NCBI GenBank assembly: GCA_023432985.1
Contig: JAEZEQ010000040.1
Span: 10,198-74,197 of the forward strand
From: Bacteroidota bacterium
Lineage (GTDB): Bacteria > Bacteroidota > Bacteroidia > CAIKAF01
Length of the DNA stretch: 64,000 nucleotides
Direction of reading: 5' to 3'
The position numbers and the translations under genes are program-made. The notes under the pieces are model-generated. The model was not told the DNA's origin. It did not search any database and worked only from the letters and a program-made list of their open reading frames with translations. Of this stretch, positions 18,376 through 27,363 are shown piece after piece (position 1 is the first letter of the stretch; each line of letters starts with the position of its first letter).

Positions 18376-19042
18376 CAGAAAATCGAACATACTGCTGGTC
18401 TTAATGGGCTTTTTTGTGACCAATGCAATAGTGGCCGAACTTATAAGTTCGAAACTCGTGCAATTAGGTCCTTTTACTACCATTGTAGGCATACTGCCCT
18501 GGCCTTTAGTTTTTTTGGCTACAGATACGATTAATGAATTTTACGGACCAAAAATTGTGCGTAAAATATCCTTTATCACCAGTGCATTAATTGCGTATAC
18601 CTTTTTCATTATAATTAGTGCCATCAATTTACCGGCCGCTCCGGGTAGTCCCGCCGATGACCTGATATTCAAAACCGCATTCGGTCAGAGTTTATCCGTG
18701 ATGTTGGGTAGTATTACGGCCTTTTTATTTTCTCAATTACTCGATGTTACCGTTTTCTGGTATATACGTAAACGTACCAAAGGACGACATATCTGGCTCA
18801 GGGCAACAGGCAGCACCTTGATTTCTCAATGTATAGATTCTTTTATCGTATTGGGTATAGGTTTTTATCTGCCGGGAACCTTTAGCTTCGAGCAATTCCT
18901 TGCCGTGGGATGGGATAATTATACCCTTAAAATTCTGGTCGCAATTGGATTGACACCTTTTATTTATATCAGTCACCATTTCCTGAAAAAATACTTCAGA
19001 GAAACAAGTCCCGAAGTAGATCCGGGAATTACCAATCAATAA
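18368..19042 (+). CDS. yhhQ: Queuosine-precursor transporter (YhhQ/VUT family)
   Basis: A 224-residue inner membrane protein with about six transmembrane helices. The signature N-x-x-V-A-E-L-I-S-S-K (near 18-30), the ATDTINEFYG loop near 50 and the GS-TAFLFSQLLDVTVF helix identify the YhhQ/ECF-related family that imports 7-deazaguanines such as preQ0 and preQ1. With queE at 10505 this suggests both synthesis and salvage of queuosine precursors. It overlaps truB by 8 nt and converges on lptE, overlapping its 3' end by 14 nt. Confidence 0.92.
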   Translation: MDSRKSNILLVLMGFFVTNAIVAELISSKLVQLGPFTTIVGILPWPLVFLATDTINEFYGPKIVRKISFITSALIAYTFFIIISAINLPAAPGSPADDLIFKTAFGQSLSVMLGSITAFLFSQLLDVTVFWYIRKRTKGRHIWLRATGSTLISQCIDSFIVLGIGFYLPGTFSFEQFLAVGWDNYTLKILVAIGLTPFIYISHHFLKKYFRETSPEVDPGITNQ

Positions 19043-19541
19043 AGGCCCTATTGAAAACATCTTGGGCTAATTGTTCCTGTATCTCGAGTAATAGATTTCC
19101 CTCCACAGCAGACAGGGTCTGATTGGCCGGAAAATCAGCAAAACGAGAAAAAGACTGCGTAAAGTTTTTATCCGGTTCCAGATTATTCATATAACTCACC
19201 GTTACAGAGACTGTCAATCGGTTTGTACTCGCTGTTTGGTCGCCCTGAATGGCCATAGGCAAAACGGTATAACCCGAAATACTGCCTTCAAATTCCAAAT
19301 CGGCATTCGAGCCGGTCAGCTCTAGCTTGGTTTCACGTTGAAATTTATTCTTCAAGTGTTCTGAAAATTGTTGTGCAAAAATCGGATTTGCTAAAGGGGC
19401 CTGATTGATAAAGGGCTTCACCGAAACGGTCCTCGCTAAATCGGGAATACTTTGCCCCGAAAGAGTAATCTGCATTTTACAGGAATAGAAAAAACAGATT
19501 AAAAATCCGCTCATTAAAAATAATATGCCCCTATTTCTCAT
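19029..19541 (-). CDS. lptE: LptE-family LPS assembly lipoprotein
   Basis: A 170-residue lipoprotein: signal peptide ending FFYSC with lipid-modified Cys near residue 21. The mature part has the LptE-like pattern (pairs of beta strands: SVKPFINQAPLANPIFAQQ..., EFEGSISGYTVLP, LTVSVTVSYMN, ...SRFADFPANQT) and is the usual Bacteroidota LptE that plugs LptD in the outer membrane. Placement right after a sigma-54 activator and miaB is the conserved Bacteroidota order. The ATG overlaps the upstream stop as ATGA. Confidence 0.85.
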   Translation of the reverse strand: MRNRGILFLMSGFLICFFYSCKMQITLSGQSIPDLARTVSVKPFINQAPLANPIFAQQFSEHLKNKFQRETKLELTGSNADLEFEGSISGYTVLPMAIQGDQTASTNRLTVSVTVSYMNNLEPDKNFTQSFSRFADFPANQTLSAVEGNLLLEIQEQLAQDVFNRAFIDW

Positions 19542-20746
19542 CCTTTAATATCGTATTCCTTAATTTTTCTGTATAAGGTTCTTTCCGAAATACCTAATTC
19601 CTGAGCGGCATTTCTTCGTTTACCTTTATGCTTCTGCAAAGCTTTTTCTATAGCCGATTTTTCTCTGTCGCTCAAGGACAATACCTCTTCTGTTTCTTCC
19701 ACCAATTCCTGATCTTCAATACTATTATCGGCAAAAACATCGCTGCTTACCGTTGTGCCTTTTGAAAGTGGAATATAAGACGGGGAATCGAGTCCTTCGT
19801 TAAAACTTAAGGAATCCGGATTAGCATGCATCAAGGTGCGCACCACACTTTTGAGTTCGTTCACTTCCTTGCGCATTTCCAGCAAAGCTTTTAATAAAAA
19901 GTCTTTATCTGCCGGCATATCATCGGAAGCCATACCCGACAAAACGGGCAAATTTCTTTCATTATAATCGGGTAAATATTTAATCAGTATGTCTGTATGA
20001 ATATTTCTTTCCTTTTCGAGTATACTGATTTGCTCGGCCACATTTTTCAATTGGCGAATATTCCCCGGCCAGCGATAATTTTCGAGCATGGTAACTGCAT
20101 CGGAACTTAATTTAATCACCGGAATTCTATATTTTTCGGCAAAATCGCCGGCAAATTTTCTAAACAATAAATGTATATCTTCTTTTCTTTCGCGAAGTGG
20201 TGGAATACGAATAGGAACGGTATTCAAGCGGTAAAACAAATCTTCTCTAAATTTTCCTTTTTCAATGGCCAAGGGCATATTCACATTGGTTGCAGCCACA
20301 ACGCGAACATTCGTTTTTTGGACTTTACTTGCACCCACGCGGATAAATTCGCCCGTTTCCAATACACGCAAAAGGCGAACCTGAGTGCCATGAGGCAATT
20401 CAGCCACCTCATCCAAAAAAATGGTACCACCGTCCACAACCTCAAAATAACCCTTACGGGCTTCCGTAGCACCGGTAAACGATCCTTTCTCGTGCCCAAA
20501 CAGCTCACTATCTATGGTCCCTTCCGGTATAGCTCCACAGTTTACCGCAATAAAATTATTGTGTTTACGCGGGCTATTGAAATGAATAATTTTGGAAAAA
20601 ACTTCCTTTCCAACTCCACTTTCTCCGGTTATTAAAACCGACAAATCGGTAGAGGCAACCTGATTCGCAATTTCCAATGCCCTATCCAGTCCCCCGGAAA
20701 CACCAATAATTCCAAACTTATTTTTCAGCTCCTGCATCGTATTCAT
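19538..20746 (-). CDS. Sigma-54-dependent transcriptional activator without receiver domain
   Basis: A 402-residue activator. Residues 1-30 are short, with no receiver or GAF domain; the AAA+ domain follows at once (Walker A GESGVGKE, 41-48; GSFTGA loop contacting sigma-54, about 89-94; Walker B IFLDEV). A linker of about 90 residues containing a Glu-rich stretch leads to a Fis-type helix-turn-helix at the end (RRNAAQELGISERTLYRKI). Because the sensor domain is missing, activity may be set by abundance or by a partner. It is translationally coupled to lptE (ATGA overlap) and lies 8 nt after miaB. Confidence 0.93.
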   Translation of the reverse strand: MNTMQELKNKFGIIGVSGGLDRALEIANQVASTDLSVLITGESGVGKEVFSKIIHFNSPRKHNNFIAVNCGAIPEGTIDSELFGHEKGSFTGATEARKGYFEVVDGGTIFLDEVAELPHGTQVRLLRVLETGEFIRVGASKVQKTNVRVVAATNVNMPLAIEKGKFREDLFYRLNTVPIRIPPLRERKEDIHLLFRKFAGDFAEKYRIPVIKLSSDAVTMLENYRWPGNIRQLKNVAEQISILEKERNIHTDILIKYLPDYNERNLPVLSGMASDDMPADKDFLLKALLEMRKEVNELKSVVRTLMHANPDSLSFNEGLDSPSYIPLSKGTTVSSDVFADNSIEDQELVEETEEVLSLSDREKSAIEKALQKHKGKRRNAAQELGISERTLYRKIKEYDIKG

Positions 20747-20754
20747 TTCCTAAT

Positions 20755-22200
20755 TTATTTCACGATTACGCCCTTTAATGTAGCTGAAGTACAATCCTTA
20801 ATTTCTACCTGAACATAATCTCCTTTACGCACATTTTCTTTCGGGAAAACAACCATTTTGTTCTGACTGGTTCTCCCGCAAAATTCCTCGGGATTTTTCT
20901 TGGATGGACCTTCTACCAACACTTCGAACTGCTTGCCTAAATCTCTTTTATTGCTTTCCAAAGACATTCTGCTTTGCAAGTCGATTACTTCCTGCAAGCG
21001 CCTTCCTTTCACATCTTCCGGCACATCATCTTCCATTTTCTTCGCTGCCGGTGTTCCCGGTCTTTCGCTGTATTTAAACATATAGGCATAATCGAATGCA
21101 CTATATTCCATCAACGACAAAGTCTCCTGATGATCTTCTTCTGTCTCTGTACAAAATCCGGTTATTATATCGGTAGAGATCGAACAATCAGGCATTATAC
21201 GACGTACCGCTTCCATTCTTTCCAAATACCATTCCCGAGAATATCCACGATTCATCACCGATAAAATGCGCGTACTTCCACTTTGTACCGGCAAATGAAT
21301 ATACTTACAAATATTGGGATAAGCTGCCATGGTTTCCAATACCTTATCGGTCAAATCGCGGGGGTGACTGGTGGTGAAACGTACGCGAAGCTCCGGACTT
21401 ATAAGGGCAACTTTCTCTAATAAATCGGCAAAATCTACTGCTTGTGCCTTCTCCTCCGGAGTCAGCTTTTTAAATTCTTTTTTCGGACCGCCGCCAAACC
21501 ACAAATAACTGTCGACATTCTGACCCAATAAGGTTACCTCCTTATATCCCGCTTCGAACAATTCCCTGGCTTCTTTCAAAATACTATCTACATCACGGCT
21601 GCGTTCACGTCCTCGGGTATAAGGCACCACACAAAATGTACACATATTGTCGCAACCTCGCATTATGCTTATAAATGCCGAAAGTCCATTCCCGGTTAAA
21701 CGCACCGGAGCAATATCGGCATAAGTCTCTTCCAGGCTCAAAAAAACATTCATGCCCTTCTCTCCATCCGTGGCCTGATTCACCAAATTTGGCAAGTCGC
21801 GATATGCATCGGGACCCACAACCATGTCTACGAGCTTTTCTTCCTCCAAAAATTTCTCTTTCAAACGCTCGGCCATACAACCCAAAACGCCTACCAATAA
21901 TTCGGGCTTATTTTTCTTACTCGCTTTCAATTCGCCCAATCTATGTCGTATCCTCTGCTCGGCATTATCCCGAATAGCACAAGTATTCAGAAATATTACA
22001 TCGGCCTCTTCCATATTGCGCGTACCGGCATAGCCACTTTCGGCCATTACCGAAGCTACAATTTCGCTATCCGAAAAGTTCATCTGGCAACCGTAACTCT
22101 CTATATATACTTTCCCTTTTTCGTTTGTTACAGCCGATGAAACAACAGTGGCCTCGCCCTGACGACTTTCGTCTATTACTTTATTTTCTGATAAATGCAT
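20755..22200 (-). CDS. miaB: MiaB, tRNA-2-methylthio-N6-isopentenyladenosine synthase
   Basis: A 481-residue radical SAM methylthiotransferase acting on A37 of tRNAs reading UNN codons. The N-terminal MTTase domain has Cys 38, 74 and 108 (YGCQMN, NTCAIR, LGCMAE) for the auxiliary cluster; the radical SAM motif is RGCDNMCTFC (Cys 183, 187, 190); a C-terminal TRAM domain (about 415-480) binds tRNA. The first 28 residues are not needed for the fold and may be a linker. The first gene of the miaB - activator - lptE unit. Confidence 0.96.
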   Translation of the reverse strand: MHLSENKVIDESRQGEATVVSSAVTNEKGKVYIESYGCQMNFSDSEIVASVMAESGYAGTRNMEEADVIFLNTCAIRDNAEQRIRHRLGELKASKKNKPELLVGVLGCMAERLKEKFLEEEKLVDMVVGPDAYRDLPNLVNQATDGEKGMNVFLSLEETYADIAPVRLTGNGLSAFISIMRGCDNMCTFCVVPYTRGRERSRDVDSILKEARELFEAGYKEVTLLGQNVDSYLWFGGGPKKEFKKLTPEEKAQAVDFADLLEKVALISPELRVRFTTSHPRDLTDKVLETMAAYPNICKYIHLPVQSGSTRILSVMNRGYSREWYLERMEAVRRIMPDCSISTDIITGFCTETEEDHQETLSLMEYSAFDYAYMFKYSERPGTPAAKKMEDDVPEDVKGRRLQEVIDLQSRMSLESNKRDLGKQFEVLVEGPSKKNPEEFCGRTSQNKMVVFPKENVRKGDYVQVEIKDCTSATLKGVIVK

Positions 22201-22220
22201 GTCTTCTTTTTATAGGTTTG

Positions 22221-22228
22221 CAAATATA
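22221..22228 (-). promoter_or_regulatory. Candidate -7 box of the miaB operon
   Basis: On the minus strand TATATTTG exactly matches TAnnTTTG, about 21 nt before the miaB ATG at 22200. No obvious -33 TTG. Confidence 0.5.
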
Positions 22229-22301
22229 CACTTTTTCTATACGTCCTCTGTCATTCTGTCAGCATTTAACAGCATTTAAACGCTTAACATGTAAATGCTT
22301 A

Positions 22302-24047
22302 TTATTCTGCCGTATAGAGCACATATTGCAGATCCTCGACGGAGAATTCTGCTTCCTTGGGATTATAAATAAAACAAGAAAAATCGCTGTCCTGAATATG
22401 GTTACTTTTCAGGTACAGATCGACGTGAAATGTATATAATCCATCCTGAAAAGGTTGTAAGCCCAATATTAGTCGCGCATGCCTATCCGGGTGTCCGAGG
22501 GGATTATGGTCTTTGAAAATGAAATCTATACCCGCATGTTTATCGGCTTTAATTCTCACTTCCATACAAAGTCTAAGATCTTTTCCATCATACTTATTCG
22601 CTTCCTTAGCTTTCCAAACATCCATATACATGGTATTGGTCAGCCCGCTTCTCACCGAACCCGAATCGGCTCTGCTCCATACAACGGGTATCTTTTTTTT
22701 CCAAACAGATTTTCTACTTACAGGATCTTGCATAATCAGGGTATAATCTCCATGATGTTGCAATGTATCATAATGTTCGCTAATAATATAATCGGCCTGT
22801 GTATAGTTATAATCGATAGAAATAACATCTCCGGCCGACCTTCCCCGGCGATAATTCTCATATGGCAAAACCAGTCCGTTCATTTTATACCCGGCAATCA
22901 TGGGACTATGAATGGAAGCATCGGCAAAAATGCTATTGTATAATTCTTCACTAATATGTTCATGCCGCCAAAAAGTGCTATGGGTCAAATTCATATTCAG
23001 CATAAACAGGAATAACTGTCCCAATACAGCCATGGAAAAAAGCCATTTTCTATTCCGAAAAAGTCCGACCGATAACAAAAAAAGCAATATAAAATAAAGA
23101 TGAAGTGCGGTTCGGTCGGTTGGGAATTTCACGCCCAGGATTGCGTGCATAAGAAGTATTGCAGCTATATTTCCCCAAAATAAAACAAAGAAAAACAATC
23201 CGTTAATCGTGCGATTTTTCTTATACAAAGGCAGGAATAAGCTCAGCATAGCCATGAGTATAAGTATCCACATTCCGGCTTGCGGATTTTGGGGTAAAAG
23301 CAGGTCGGCCAGACTTTTAACCGTATCTTCCAAAAAGCCTGTATCTCCGCCATAATAAAGCATACCCATAGCTTTCAGGCGGAAACTATACCAAATAAAA
23401 TACCCGAAAATGATGCTATGCAGCAGGAAAATGGGCAGATATGTATACTTCTTTTGATACAAGCAAAAAAGCAGACTAATGCCGGAGGCCATAAGACAAA
23501 TCAAGAGTAAATTTAGTCCCGAAGCCAAACTCAGCAAAAGAAACAGCGCTTGAAAAAGCAAAAAGCCGGCTTTCATTTCTTGCAGTCCGCGCAAACTATA
23601 ATACAGAAATCCGCTCAAAAAGGCGAAGCTCATGCCATAACCTCTGAGCAGCGAAAAATATTCGATGACAATCGGAATACAGAGCATAAAAATGCTGAAA
23701 GAGAGTCTGAAATTTTTCTCGATAAAAGCAGTAGAAATGCGATAAATAAAATAGGCATAGATTAAAAAGCTGATTGCGGAGGGCATGCGTAAAAAAGCCA
23801 TGTCGGCACCAAATAATTCGTACATCAACAGTCCGAATATGGAGCTTGTCAAATGGTTATTGGCGTCTAAATGTGCCAGACCGGGGATAAAATCCAGGCT
23901 ACGGATATACAATAAAAAAGTAGCTACTTCGTCGTGTACGGCCGGAATATACACAGCCCGTAAAACGATATATACAAAAAGCAATGCTGTAATAAAGCCA
24001 TGTCGGCGTGCATATGGGCGATTATCTTCCCTCAATCGGTTTTGCAT
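22302..24047 (-). CDS. GT-C type membrane glycosyltransferase-like protein
   Basis: A 581-residue protein with about nine to eleven transmembrane helices in the first 420 residues and a soluble C-terminal part (about 430-581). The first luminal loop carries V-H-D-E-V-A (near 35-40), the acidic motif of PMT/GT39-like enzymes that use polyprenyl-phosphate sugars, followed by the LDANNHLTSS loop. The C-terminal part looks like a beta-sandwich. A sugar transferred to lipid or protein is likely but unspecified; a polymer flippase/ligase-like role is an alternative. It has its own promoter-like box and lies between the miaB operon and a hydroxylase gene. Confidence 0.65.
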   Translation of the reverse strand: MQNRLREDNRPYARRHGFITALLFVYIVLRAVYIPAVHDEVATFLLYIRSLDFIPGLAHLDANNHLTSSIFGLLMYELFGADMAFLRMPSAISFLIYAYFIYRISTAFIEKNFRLSFSIFMLCIPIVIEYFSLLRGYGMSFAFLSGFLYYSLRGLQEMKAGFLLFQALFLLLSLASGLNLLLICLMASGISLLFCLYQKKYTYLPIFLLHSIIFGYFIWYSFRLKAMGMLYYGGDTGFLEDTVKSLADLLLPQNPQAGMWILILMAMLSLFLPLYKKNRTINGLFFFVLFWGNIAAILLMHAILGVKFPTDRTALHLYFILLFLLSVGLFRNRKWLFSMAVLGQLFLFMLNMNLTHSTFWRHEHISEELYNSIFADASIHSPMIAGYKMNGLVLPYENYRRGRSAGDVISIDYNYTQADYIISEHYDTLQHHGDYTLIMQDPVSRKSVWKKKIPVVWSRADSGSVRSGLTNTMYMDVWKAKEANKYDGKDLRLCMEVRIKADKHAGIDFIFKDHNPLGHPDRHARLILGLQPFQDGLYTFHVDLYLKSNHIQDSDFSCFIYNPKEAEFSVEDLQYVLYTAE

Positions 24048-24052
24048 ATATG

Positions 24053-24060
24053 CGAAAGTA
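24053..24060 (-). promoter_or_regulatory. Candidate -7 box of the GT-C gene, 6 nt before the ATG
   Basis: On the minus strand TACTTTCG, one base off TAnnTTTG; the G is 6 nt from the ATG at 24047, so the transcript would be leaderless. Confidence 0.4.
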
Positions 24061-24093
24061 CGAAATTATCCGGCTCTAAAATGAACTAAGGCT

Positions 24094-25299
24094 TTAATGC
24101 GGGGTCAGGGAAACATACTTTCGTCTTAAAAAAAAGAAAAGCAAAGAAATAATAATGGCGATGAGCATACCAACAATAAGAAAATCGACCTGCATATTAC
24201 CCATCCAAAGCACAAAAACAAATAATGCTACCAGACGAAAAGGCTCAAGTTTAAGTGCCCATGCACGCTGCTCGAATTGCAGTCCGACCAGACTCATATG
24301 ACCAATTAAAAAAAGTGTGACAAAGATGATACTCTCCAGCGGAAATTGAGATTGAAACCAAATAAAATAAAGAGCGGGAAAAGACAAACTCAGGAATGCC
24401 CATCCCAATCGCAGGTTTTCGAAAGAAGCCAGAGGCGGATTATACAAGGCCGGCGGAGCGGAGCTTCCCTGCACTGTTTCGGGGTTCCATGCCGGACCTT
24501 TGAACCAGACTTTCAGCTTATTGATTCCTTTCAAAGACTTGGTTCTCTTCCACAAATCTTCAAAATAATGGGTATTGATTCGAATGGGGTTATACGTTTC
24601 CAGTCCGGTTGTAATTCCATATTCGGGTCTTTCCTCTTCCTCTTTGAAAGTGCCGAAAAGTCTATCCCAGATAATGAAAATTCCCCCGTGATTTTTATCG
24701 AGATACTTAGTATCAATACCGTGATGCACGCGGTGATGGCTGGGTGTATTCAATACGAACTCGATTACTTTTCCCATTTTAGGAATATATTCGGTATGGA
24801 TCCAGAACTGATATAAAATATCGATGGCTGAGACAAGGACAAACATCTCGACCGGGAAGCCCAGAAAAGCTAGGGGCAAAAACAACCAGGCAGTGGTAAT
24901 GGGTTGAAACCAGGGCTGACGAAGAGCGACGGTCAGATTATATTCCTGAGAAGAATGATGCACAATATGCGTGGCCCACATAAAATTAATTTCGTGCGAG
25001 AGGCGGTGTGCCCAATAGTATAGAAAATCGAATAAAATCAGTAATACAATCGTATTAAGCACATTAAACTCTATAGAAAATAAAGCAAAGCGTTTCCAAA
25101 GAAAAGCGTAAAAGACAAGGAGAAGTCCCTTTATGGCTATACTAAAAATCTGTTCACCCAGTCCGATTTGCAAATTGGTCACACTATCATTCATTCTGTA
25201 AGCCCGACCTTGCTTCACTTTTGCAGCCCATATTTCGAGGGCAATCATCAGAAAAAACACGGGGACTACCCATACGATATATTTACCGGCATCTTGCAT
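24094..25299 (-). CDS. Fatty acid hydroxylase-superfamily membrane enzyme (alkylglycerol monooxygenase-like)
   Basis: A 401-residue integral membrane di-iron oxygenase. Histidine boxes are HRLSHE (98-103), HIVHH (111-115) and HHRVHH (188-193), with a further His near 204, in the H-x3-H, H-x2-HH, H-x2-HH order of the sterol desaturase superfamily. After the core there are extra transmembrane helices (about 315-395), the length and layout of alkylglycerol monooxygenase (AGMO/TMEM195) relatives. The likely chemistry is O2-dependent hydroxylation of a lipid; whether the substrate is an ether lipid or other is unknown. A DUF819 membrane gene is 49 bp upstream on the same strand. Confidence 0.8.
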   Translation of the reverse strand: MQDAGKYIVWVVPVFFLMIALEIWAAKVKQGRAYRMNDSVTNLQIGLGEQIFSIAIKGLLLVFYAFLWKRFALFSIEFNVLNTIVLLILFDFLYYWAHRLSHEINFMWATHIVHHSSQEYNLTVALRQPWFQPITTAWLFLPLAFLGFPVEMFVLVSAIDILYQFWIHTEYIPKMGKVIEFVLNTPSHHRVHHGIDTKYLDKNHGGIFIIWDRLFGTFKEEEERPEYGITTGLETYNPIRINTHYFEDLWKRTKSLKGINKLKVWFKGPAWNPETVQGSSAPPALYNPPLASFENLRLGWAFLSLSFPALYFIWFQSQFPLESIIFVTLFLIGHMSLVGLQFEQRAWALKLEPFRLVALFVFVLWMGNMQVDFLIVGMLIAIIISLLFFFLRRKYVSLTPH

Positions 25300-25348
25300 T
25301 GGTTTGTTAAGAAGTTTACTCGTAAAGGTAAAAAAAGCAAGGAAATAA

Positions 25349-26650
25349 TTACAGCAATGACACCCATTGCATTAGAATTCCGCAAATATAAGCAGCATAT
25401 GTACCCAAGGCATAACCTAAAACAGCCAATAACACCCCTACAGATGCCAAAGCCGGATCGAATGCCGCTGCCACGATAGGTGCAGATGCGGCGCCACCCA
25501 CATTGGCCTGACTTCCGACGGCGGCGAAGAAAAAGGGTGCTTTAACCAATCGGGCTACGAGCAAAATAACAAATGCATGAATGGAAATCCATATAAGTCC
25601 CGTTATGAAAAAATGGGGATTATTAAAAATTGCGGTAATATCCATTTGCATACCAATAGTGGCCACCAGTATATAGAGTAAAACACTTCCCACATTACTT
25701 GCTCCGACTCCTTCGAGTTTGCGTGCGGGCGTAAAACTCAGTAAAAGTCCGGCCGTAGTTGCAATTAAAACTATCCAGAAAAAGGCAGAAGTGAGACTAA
25801 ATTTTTCCAATTGCGGATAATTTTGAGCCAGATAAGGTGCGGCAAAATCGGCAAAAATATGAGAAACGGCTACGGCCCCAAAGGCCACACCCGAAATAAT
25901 CATTAAATCTTTGGTATTGGGTATACGCAGAGATTGTTCTCTGAAAGTAGCCATTCTTTGTCTGACATCATCAATCAAACTAGCATCGGCACGAAGCAAT
26001 TTGTCAATTTTAGGCGAACGTCCGGCTCCAAAAAGGAGGACAGCCATCCATACATTGGCCACCATAACATCCACTGCAATCATAATCGAAAACAAAGGTC
26101 CTGAGGGCTGGAATACCTCCTTCATAGCGGTTTGGTTTGCTCCTCCCCCGATCCAAGATCCGGCGATGGTGCTTAATCCGCGCCATACTTCATTTTCGCC
26201 ACTGCCCACAAAAGCCTCCGGGAACATGGCTTGCGTAATAAACAAAGCAATAGGTCCGCCTATTACAATGCCGAGCGTACCTGCTAAAAAAACAATAATA
26301 GCTTTGGGCCCCAGGCGCATTAAGGATTTAAAATCAATACTCAGCGTAAAAAGTACTAACGAAGCCGGTAGTAAATAATTCTTGGCCATGGTATACAAAC
26401 CTGAATTTTCGCCATCAATAACCCCAAAACTATTGAGCATACCGGGTAAGAAATAGCACAATAAAAGAGCCGGCACAAAGGTAAAAAACCGTTTCAACGC
26501 AGGATGCGGGTGAGACGACAAATAAAAAACCAAGGCCAAGATGCCTACCAATACACCAAATACAACGGTGTCATTACTAATCAACACTTGTTTGCCGGGG
26601 CTTTCAGAAAGAACAGGTTGTAATGCAAAAACCAGAAAACTATTACTCAT
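25349..26650 (-). CDS. DUF819 family membrane protein (YjcL-like)
   Basis: A 433-residue protein with about ten to eleven transmembrane helices. Family marks are the GSWIGGGANQTAMKE stretch (about 165-180) and the mirrored VGSQANVGGAASAP near the C-terminus (about 378-392), two glycine-rich re-entrant motifs of an inverted-repeat transporter fold. DUF819 members are predicted secondary transporters with no firmly known substrate. The start ATG sits 20 nt beyond a terminator that closes the upstream lipoprotein gene. Confidence 0.85.
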   Translation of the reverse strand: MSNSFLVFALQPVLSESPGKQVLISNDTVVFGVLVGILALVFYLSSHPHPALKRFFTFVPALLLCYFLPGMLNSFGVIDGENSGLYTMAKNYLLPASLVLFTLSIDFKSLMRLGPKAIIVFLAGTLGIVIGGPIALFITQAMFPEAFVGSGENEVWRGLSTIAGSWIGGGANQTAMKEVFQPSGPLFSIMIAVDVMVANVWMAVLLFGAGRSPKIDKLLRADASLIDDVRQRMATFREQSLRIPNTKDLMIISGVAFGAVAVSHIFADFAAPYLAQNYPQLEKFSLTSAFFWIVLIATTAGLLLSFTPARKLEGVGASNVGSVLLYILVATIGMQMDITAIFNNPHFFITGLIWISIHAFVILLVARLVKAPFFFAAVGSQANVGGAASAPIVAAAFDPALASVGVLLAVLGYALGTYAAYICGILMQWVSLL

Positions 26651-26670
26651 ATCTTTACAAAATAAAAAAA

Positions 26671-26698
26671 TGAAGCTGTCGATATATCAACAGCTTCA
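26671..26698 (-). terminator. Rho-independent terminator
   Basis: Perfect 9-bp stem TGAAGCTGT (26671-26679) / ACAGCTTCA (26690-26698) with a 10-nt loop, flanked by runs of A on both sides; on the minus strand the stem is followed by T-rich sequence. It ends the lipoprotein gene at 26719. Confidence 0.82.
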
Positions 26699-26718
26699 AA
26701 AAAAATAACAATATATAC

Positions 26719-27285
26719 TTATCTGTTTTTCCAGCGGCTTAACAAGCTGGTATTGGCTATATCACCGGCAGAGCTAACCGAGGTGGAATAGGTAAGCGTT
26801 TTCATTTTAGAATCCCATAATACAAATGGAGCCGAATCGGCAGACTCTCCATTCGTAGAGCTAAGGGTTTCGGTAAAACTGCTGCAGAAATCTTTTATAA
26901 TAAACTTCTTTTTTGCATTATAATACAATTTTGCATCGGCTATTGAGGGGAATTTCAATTTCACTTCTCCGTTCAACACACCATTATTTTCGTACAATCT
27001 TTTCGATTCTACAATCACATTATTATAATCACTTTCGGGATTAGAACCACCTATATAATTCGACATCAAATCTTCATAATCGGCTTCTAATGTTGAAGCG
27101 CTGGTCGATTCTTCTTCTTCGGATTCAGAATAATTGCTCATTATATTATTATAAATAATAGTCAAGTTTACACTGCCATCTTTATTGATCACGTAGGTAA
27201 AGTCCTTAGATTCACAAGTAAGACAACCGCTAAACAAGGTCGAAATTGCAATAAGCAGGGTCAGGAGGATAGATTTATTTTTCAT
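26719..27285 (-). CDS. Lipoprotein of unknown function
   Basis: A 188-residue lipoprotein: signal peptide and lipobox LFSGC with Cys at about 21. The mature part begins with short beta strands (DFTYVINKDGSVNLTIIYNN), an acidic Ser/Glu-rich stretch SESEEEESTSAS (about 54-65), and ends with a strand-rich segment. Not recognised as a named family. It is bounded by its own terminator and by 78 bp with no clear promoter upstream, so it appears monocistronic. Confidence 0.75.
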   Translation of the reverse strand: MKNKSILLTLLIAISTLFSGCLTCESKDFTYVINKDGSVNLTIIYNNIMSNYSESEEEESTSASTLEADYEDLMSNYIGGSNPESDYNNVIVESKRLYENNGVLNGEVKLKFPSIADAKLYYNAKKKFIIKDFCSSFTETLSSTNGESADSAPFVLWDSKMKTLTYSTSVSSAGDIANTSLLSRWKNR

Positions 27286-27363
27286 AGTTTTTATAATTAT
27301 TCAGTAAATGAACAGAAGATTTTTGAGCCTGACAAATGAAATACAGAAAAATGAAATATTTTT

